Source: Timema cristinae
Lineage: Eukaryota; Arthropoda; Insecta; Phasmatodea; Timematidae
Length of the DNA: 64,000 nt
Direction of reading: 5' to 3'
NCBI GenBank assembly: GCA_039000515.1
Contig: JBCFYV010009882.1
Location: 103,438,821-103,502,820, forward strand
In this document: piece by piece, positions 1 through 64,000 of the stretch
Layout: each line of letters opens with the position of its first letter
Position numbering within the stretch: position 1 is the first letter of the stretch
Notes under the pieces: generated by a model
Seen by the model: the letters and a program-made list of their open reading frames with translations, nothing else
Database searches by the model: none
Told to the model about the DNA's origin: nothing
Translations under genes and position numbers: made by a program

Positions 1-29
1 TACACTTCAGATTCGGAAAATTTGGGGTT

Positions 30-205
30 TAGTTCCAAATTAAAAATTGAGCTTAGAGCAAGTTTTCCCGTACTTTCATGGAAAACCATTTAGGGAAAAC
101 CACTATCAGTATATGTAACCGAGATTCAAAACCTGATCTGATCGTCATTGGAAGTCTAATCTCTTGTGAGAATGACGGCCTAGACCATTGGACCACCGAA
201 ACGAG
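30..205 (-). mobile_element. SINE family A copy, antisense
   Basis: On the minus strand it reads a tRNA-like head (CGGTGGTCCAATGGTCTAGG), a degenerate B box (GGTTTTGAATCTC) and the usual body with GGTTTTCC motifs. The 3' tail is diverged or missing. A tail fragment in plus orientation (ACGGGTAGTAAGAAGTGGTGA) lies at about 368-394. Confidence 0.7.
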
Positions 206-830
206 TGTTACATCAATAAATCATGCATTGCTCAAAACAGGTTATTTTTAATGTTCTAAATAAAACAATTCACTGTTTAATTTATGGTACTAAGAGTCAC
301 ATTTGAGAAAATTATTGGGGGAAAAGTATTACCCCTCTGCCCCCCGCTTACGACGCATGTGTCTTAACGGGTAGTAAGAAGTGGTGAGATTAAATAAAAT
401 AACTTTAAGTGCTGAAGATCATTTCAGCCACGAATAAGGTATACACCTGACCCACGGCCTCCAGGTTAAAATGGCTGCGCTCCTTGGGAAAGCTTGATTC
501 CTTCAACATGGAAATTGCTAGGTGCCATCAAGGGGTGTTAAAAAACTGGTTTTAAACATGGTATCTTTAAAGAAAATACACAAATATCCGTGTCTGGATT
601 CAACACATTGCACATTACGATTACAATGGCCCCTTTATGATGAATATGTTAAAAGGGATTAGTTTAGCACGTGCACATTAGGGAGATCTTTTATAACTGA
701 GCATTGACACTAGCGAACCCCTGTGTTGGTAAACTCAACCTGGCTTATGGAGCGTGAGACTGAGTATCTGACGTATCCTTGTCTTTGACCGCAGCTCCTT
801 CTATTGAGTAAATTTAAGTTTTTGTTGCAG
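206..830. other. intron upstream of exon 1, no gene seen
   Basis: Contains a SINE 3'-tail fragment at about 358-396 and a short poly-C/G patch near 335-350. I see no exon that would supply the two missing bases of the first codon of exon 1. Confidence 0.5.
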
Positions 831-60586
<59,756 letters not shown>

Positions 60587-60639
60587 GTAAGCATGTAATT
60601 GTAGTATTTTTTATGCCTTCATGGCTGGTAGTGTTTGTC

Positions 60640-63424
60640 CAAGACCATCTACAATACTCAGACCTTAATGCGTAATAAACATGGCCGCCGTATAGGTTGG
60701 AAGAAAACAAAATACTGTTTGCCATTGAGTATATATAATATCTAATAATATACTCAATAATTATTATTATATACTTATTTATATATTTATTATATTACAT
60801 AATATATTATTTATATATTATATACTCACTAGTAATATATTTATGTATTATATTGTCAATAGTAATATTATATATGCTCAATGGTTCTGCTATAACAAAC
60901 TTGTTTGCGTTCTTTAAATGCATACTCTTGATGCATTTAAATTTAAACTAGTGGGCATTTATATTATATATTTTTGAACTAAGTTATTCTAAACAATCAC
61001 AATTACATAAGATAATTTTGAAAATTCAGTCATAATACCAGAGCGATAGAAGGAATGTAATTAAATAAAGTGCACCTACTCTATAAAGCATCGTCAATAG
61101 ATTTAACACAAATTATTAATTAAAACACATATGAACTATTGGCAAAAAATAAAAATGATAATGTACCCTAGGTACTACCTGCTAGATCGCAAGGGTTTGA
61201 TGCCTACTTGCTGAATTTCAACTGTTTACGCTTCTTCACTTTCTCACCAAGTCCATGATCACAGGAGTCCTTCCTTTTCCCGCTAATCTTTTTAGACAAT
61301 TCTTGTGAACACCAGTTTTGAATTATTAATGCTAGTAATTGGAGTCAACATTTCTGGTGTATTTCCCCTTCATTGGGTGTTTAACATTACTATTTGTCCA
61401 CCACTTGGCAAATAATTTTAAAAAACTGGCCATCACTGACATCAACACCTTGGTTTTTCAATGTTTCAAGAGCCATTATATTCTTTAAATCAAAAATATT
61501 AACAGCTAAGGAGACATGCTGACGCTCAATAGACGAAGTGTATAGAGCTTTTCTAGATAAACTTGGTGCTAGTTTTAACCATTTATTTTTTTCTGACTGA
61601 AATAAATCTCTAAGATCTGAAAATTTTGCCTTGGTTGTTTTATATTCACACACAATGCTTTTGCCTTCATCAATATTCGACAGAGTATCTAAAATAAAAA
61701 ACACGTGTTCCACATTTGGTATGGTAAATGTCTCATTACATCTGTTCAACCAGGTATTACGGATGCACTTCAGAATATGAACAGTGTCAAACATGAGAAA
61801 AATTGGCCTTCAAGGACTAGCTGGATTTGGTATACAATTTTTAAGATTACCACCACACAATAGTTCAAACAGCTTTCCATTTATTGTCAGAAATTAAACA
61901 TACAACATGAAACCCAAGTTCATTAATCACATTCAATACTTCAATCGTGAGGTTATATAATGTATCAGCTTGTAGGCTATTTATGGGGAAAGGATCAATT
62001 ACATCTTTGTTTTGTGAATGCAAAGACGAAGACATAAATACTTGAATAGTCATGGCTGCATCTACATCTACACCTTTGTCTGCCATTCCCAATATCTTTC
62101 CTCCTTTATATGTTATTTTATTATTAAGATAAATTTCATCAGGCATAACAGACACCACTCTGTCCTGACCCTGAAGAAACTTACCTTTTTCTTTCAAAAA
62201 TGATTTATGTGAAGCTCCTTTACCTGCGCTAATGGGGACAATTTTACCTAAGAAATGTTTCAAATAAACATTATGTGGCAAACTTAAAACATTTGTATCT
62301 CTTATAAATTGGTGTGCACCAGGAAATGAATAAGATATAGTTGCAGCCCAGATCAACATTTATGGGGAATATCTTATTCGTTTCACGAGTGACAGCTCCA
62401 ATTGTTCCAGAACAAATTTTATTGTAATAATATTACCTGCATCAAAACGATTTGAATTAAATGCTTATTTGAAGAAGTTTATTAGAAGCTTAGCCCTATC
62501 ACTAATATCAAAGATATCATCATTATAGCTCTGAAGATGAGTTAGCAAATTGTATAATTTAGTTCATCCATCACACTTCAGATCATCTTGGCCTTCTGAT
62601 TCCAAGATACTTTTGAAGTTTTCTGGAGGCAAATGCATGTTTTTATAGAAAACTTTAACATCCAAAGCATTAATAATTTTAAAACTTACAGTAAGAAATG
62701 GAAAGTCAGTCGATGTCTTGTCGTTTACTTTAATAAAAAGAACATCGGCTTCATTCTTTATCAAATTATATGGTTTAGTGTCTCGTTTTATAACTTCACT
62801 TTTAAAATTTTCAAAACTAGAAATGATGTATTTGTCACAAAATTCTCTAAAATCCTTTTCTTTTCTAAAAAATTTTCTGCATGAACGGCTGAATCTTTTC
62901 TATACTTAGGGACCTTCACTGTGAGATATGAAGGTTGACTTGGAAATATACTAGGGTAGGCATCATCCCGAAGTTTTGGTTTCTTACAGGGAACAGTTAT
63001 TGATTCACCATTAACCACAGGAAATACATCCTCTCTAATGATAAATTTGACCACGAAATGTTTAATACACACGAATGTATTATTTGTCACTACAAATGTA
63101 TCCCGATGGATACATTTAATCAACTTCTCTCTCAGAACTCTATCTTTAGGGAATCTAAATGCTGAAGTACCTGTAGCATCGTAATTGGATCTACATCCAG
63201 GTACACAGCACGACCGACCCATTATAACTGTTAATACCACTTTTAAAACACGGGAAAAGAATATTTAAACACACGAGCTACATTAACTTAACGAAACTGA
63301 CAAGGCAAAAACTATAAAGTTTACCGGGTACACTCACGTGTTGGAATTACAACCAACAGATATCGACGCCATTTTGACTACAATTGATAGTTGCATTAAG
63401 GTCTGTGTATTGTAGATGGTCTTG
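60640..63424 (-). mobile_element. P-superfamily DNA transposon, complete ends, defective
   Basis: 31-bp terminal inverted repeats, 60640-60670 (CAAGACCATCTACAATACTC...) and 63394-63424, agree at 30 of 31 positions. GTTTGTC is duplicated directly outside (60633-60639 and 63425-63431). The 2,785-bp body carries a THAP transposase pseudogene on the minus strand. Canonical P elements also have 31-bp inverted repeats starting CA, with an 8-bp duplication. Confidence 0.9.
61390..63222 (-). pseudogene. THAP-domain P-element-type transposase, broken
   Basis: The start is taken at MGRSCCVPGC (63222), because THAP domains sit at the N-terminus. The zinc ligands of the C2CH motif are seen as CCVPGC and VCIKHF. 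The next part is in another frame after a shift near 62865-62880 in an A/T homopolymer. Three in-frame stops (near 62564, 62466 and 62360) precede WAATISYSFPGAHQF. A catalytic Asp is present in ISDN (61886-61888), then another frameshift near 61870-61880, then FDTVHILKCIRN with the next catalytic Asp (61786-61788). Sequence after 61390 is degenerate. It cannot encode a functional transposase but is recognisable along its length. Confidence 0.85.
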
Positions 63425-63431
63425 GTTTGTC

Positions 63432-64000
63432 CCAAACTTTGTAAATCAAATAAAATAAACTTTGCGAAATAAATCTATTTTCGAATTAGTAGGCCTTTTT
63501 TGAATAGTTCTATACATTCTATTAGAACCAGTTAAATAATTCAAGGAAATTTCACACTCTATTTACCCAGAAAGGTAGTATTATCACCTTGAATGATTCA
63601 CTATTCCCCTATCTTATTTATAAGCTATATCATAGTTGAACCAAGCAGGGCTAGCTACTACCTTTAAAACAGGTCCGTCTATATAAACATTTTAGATAGT
63701 AGGTTAGGTTGACTGTAATCAAATCAAATATATTTTAGAAATAATACTTAATTGATACTAATACTCTTCAGTAATACAATTTTTACTAATTAATTCAGTT
63801 ACTATGAATAAAAAAATAATATCGGTAAATTTAATCATACACACGATAATATGTTTAGAGACATTTGATTTAAATAGGGAGTAAAATGAAAGCTGAAGCT
63901 TTTAAAAATATTTTATTCAGCTTACCAAGTATCATGCTACCTAAATATATTGTAATCACACTTAATTTCAATGATATTAAATTGACTCGGGCTAATATAT
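63432..64000. other. right edge, AT-rich, no exon seen
   Basis: No clear exon in phase with candidate exon 34 is visible, so further exons of the MTCL-like gene may lie outside the window. Confidence 0.4.

Overview
The window is nuclear DNA of an animal, most likely an arthropod. It is AT-rich and contains one long plus-strand gene made of many short exons with GT-AG introns. The introns are full of tRNA-derived SINEs, MITEs, degenerate LINEs and DNA-transposon remnants. An insect, perhaps a hemipteran, is my best guess, but no marker in the sequence proves it.

The gene spans about 831 to 60586 and is incomplete at the 5' end and probably also at the 3' end. I can place 34 exons (5,489 nt, 1,829 complete codons) whose phases agree at every junction. 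The product is an almost continuous coiled coil. Its N-terminal and C-terminal blocks look like the MTCL/SOGA family (microtubule cross-linking factor; SOGA1 = MTCL2, SOGA3 = MTCL3). A Ser/Gly and acidic linker (exons 1-2) is followed by the conserved SOGA-like core (exons 3-12), then a Lys/Glu-rich stretch that may be lineage-specific (exons 13-18), more coiled coil (exons 19-27), a very conserved C-terminal coil (exons 28-31), and a Ser/Pro-rich tail (exons 32-34). In vertebrates these proteins bundle or tether non-centrosomal and Golgi-associated microtubules.

The rest of the window is mostly intronic. At least two SINE families (here A and B) share one 3' tail ending in an AACGGGTAGTAAGACGCGGTG-like stretch. 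Three copies of a roughly 770-bp Harbinger-like element carry TTA/TAA target duplications. Other elements are two pogo/Tigger-like MITEs, a hAT-like element holding a compound hairpin, a palindromic mariner-like element, another transposase remnant, a roughly 2-kb degenerate LINE with a YADD motif plus several LINE 3' fragments, tRNA-derived SINE families F to I, and two tRNA-like loci. Near the right edge (60640-63424) lies a complete but defective P-superfamily element on the minus strand, with 31-bp terminal inverted repeats matching at 30 positions, a 7-bp target duplication and a broken THAP-domain transposase.

The most unusual features involve splicing. A minisatellite repeats the end of exon 7 together with its 5' splice site about twelve times. 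The end of exon 9 is duplicated, 35/35 identical and in frame, inside the following intron. A SINE ends only 17 bp before an exon. A possible alternative terminal exon with its own polyadenylation signal could truncate the protein halfway.
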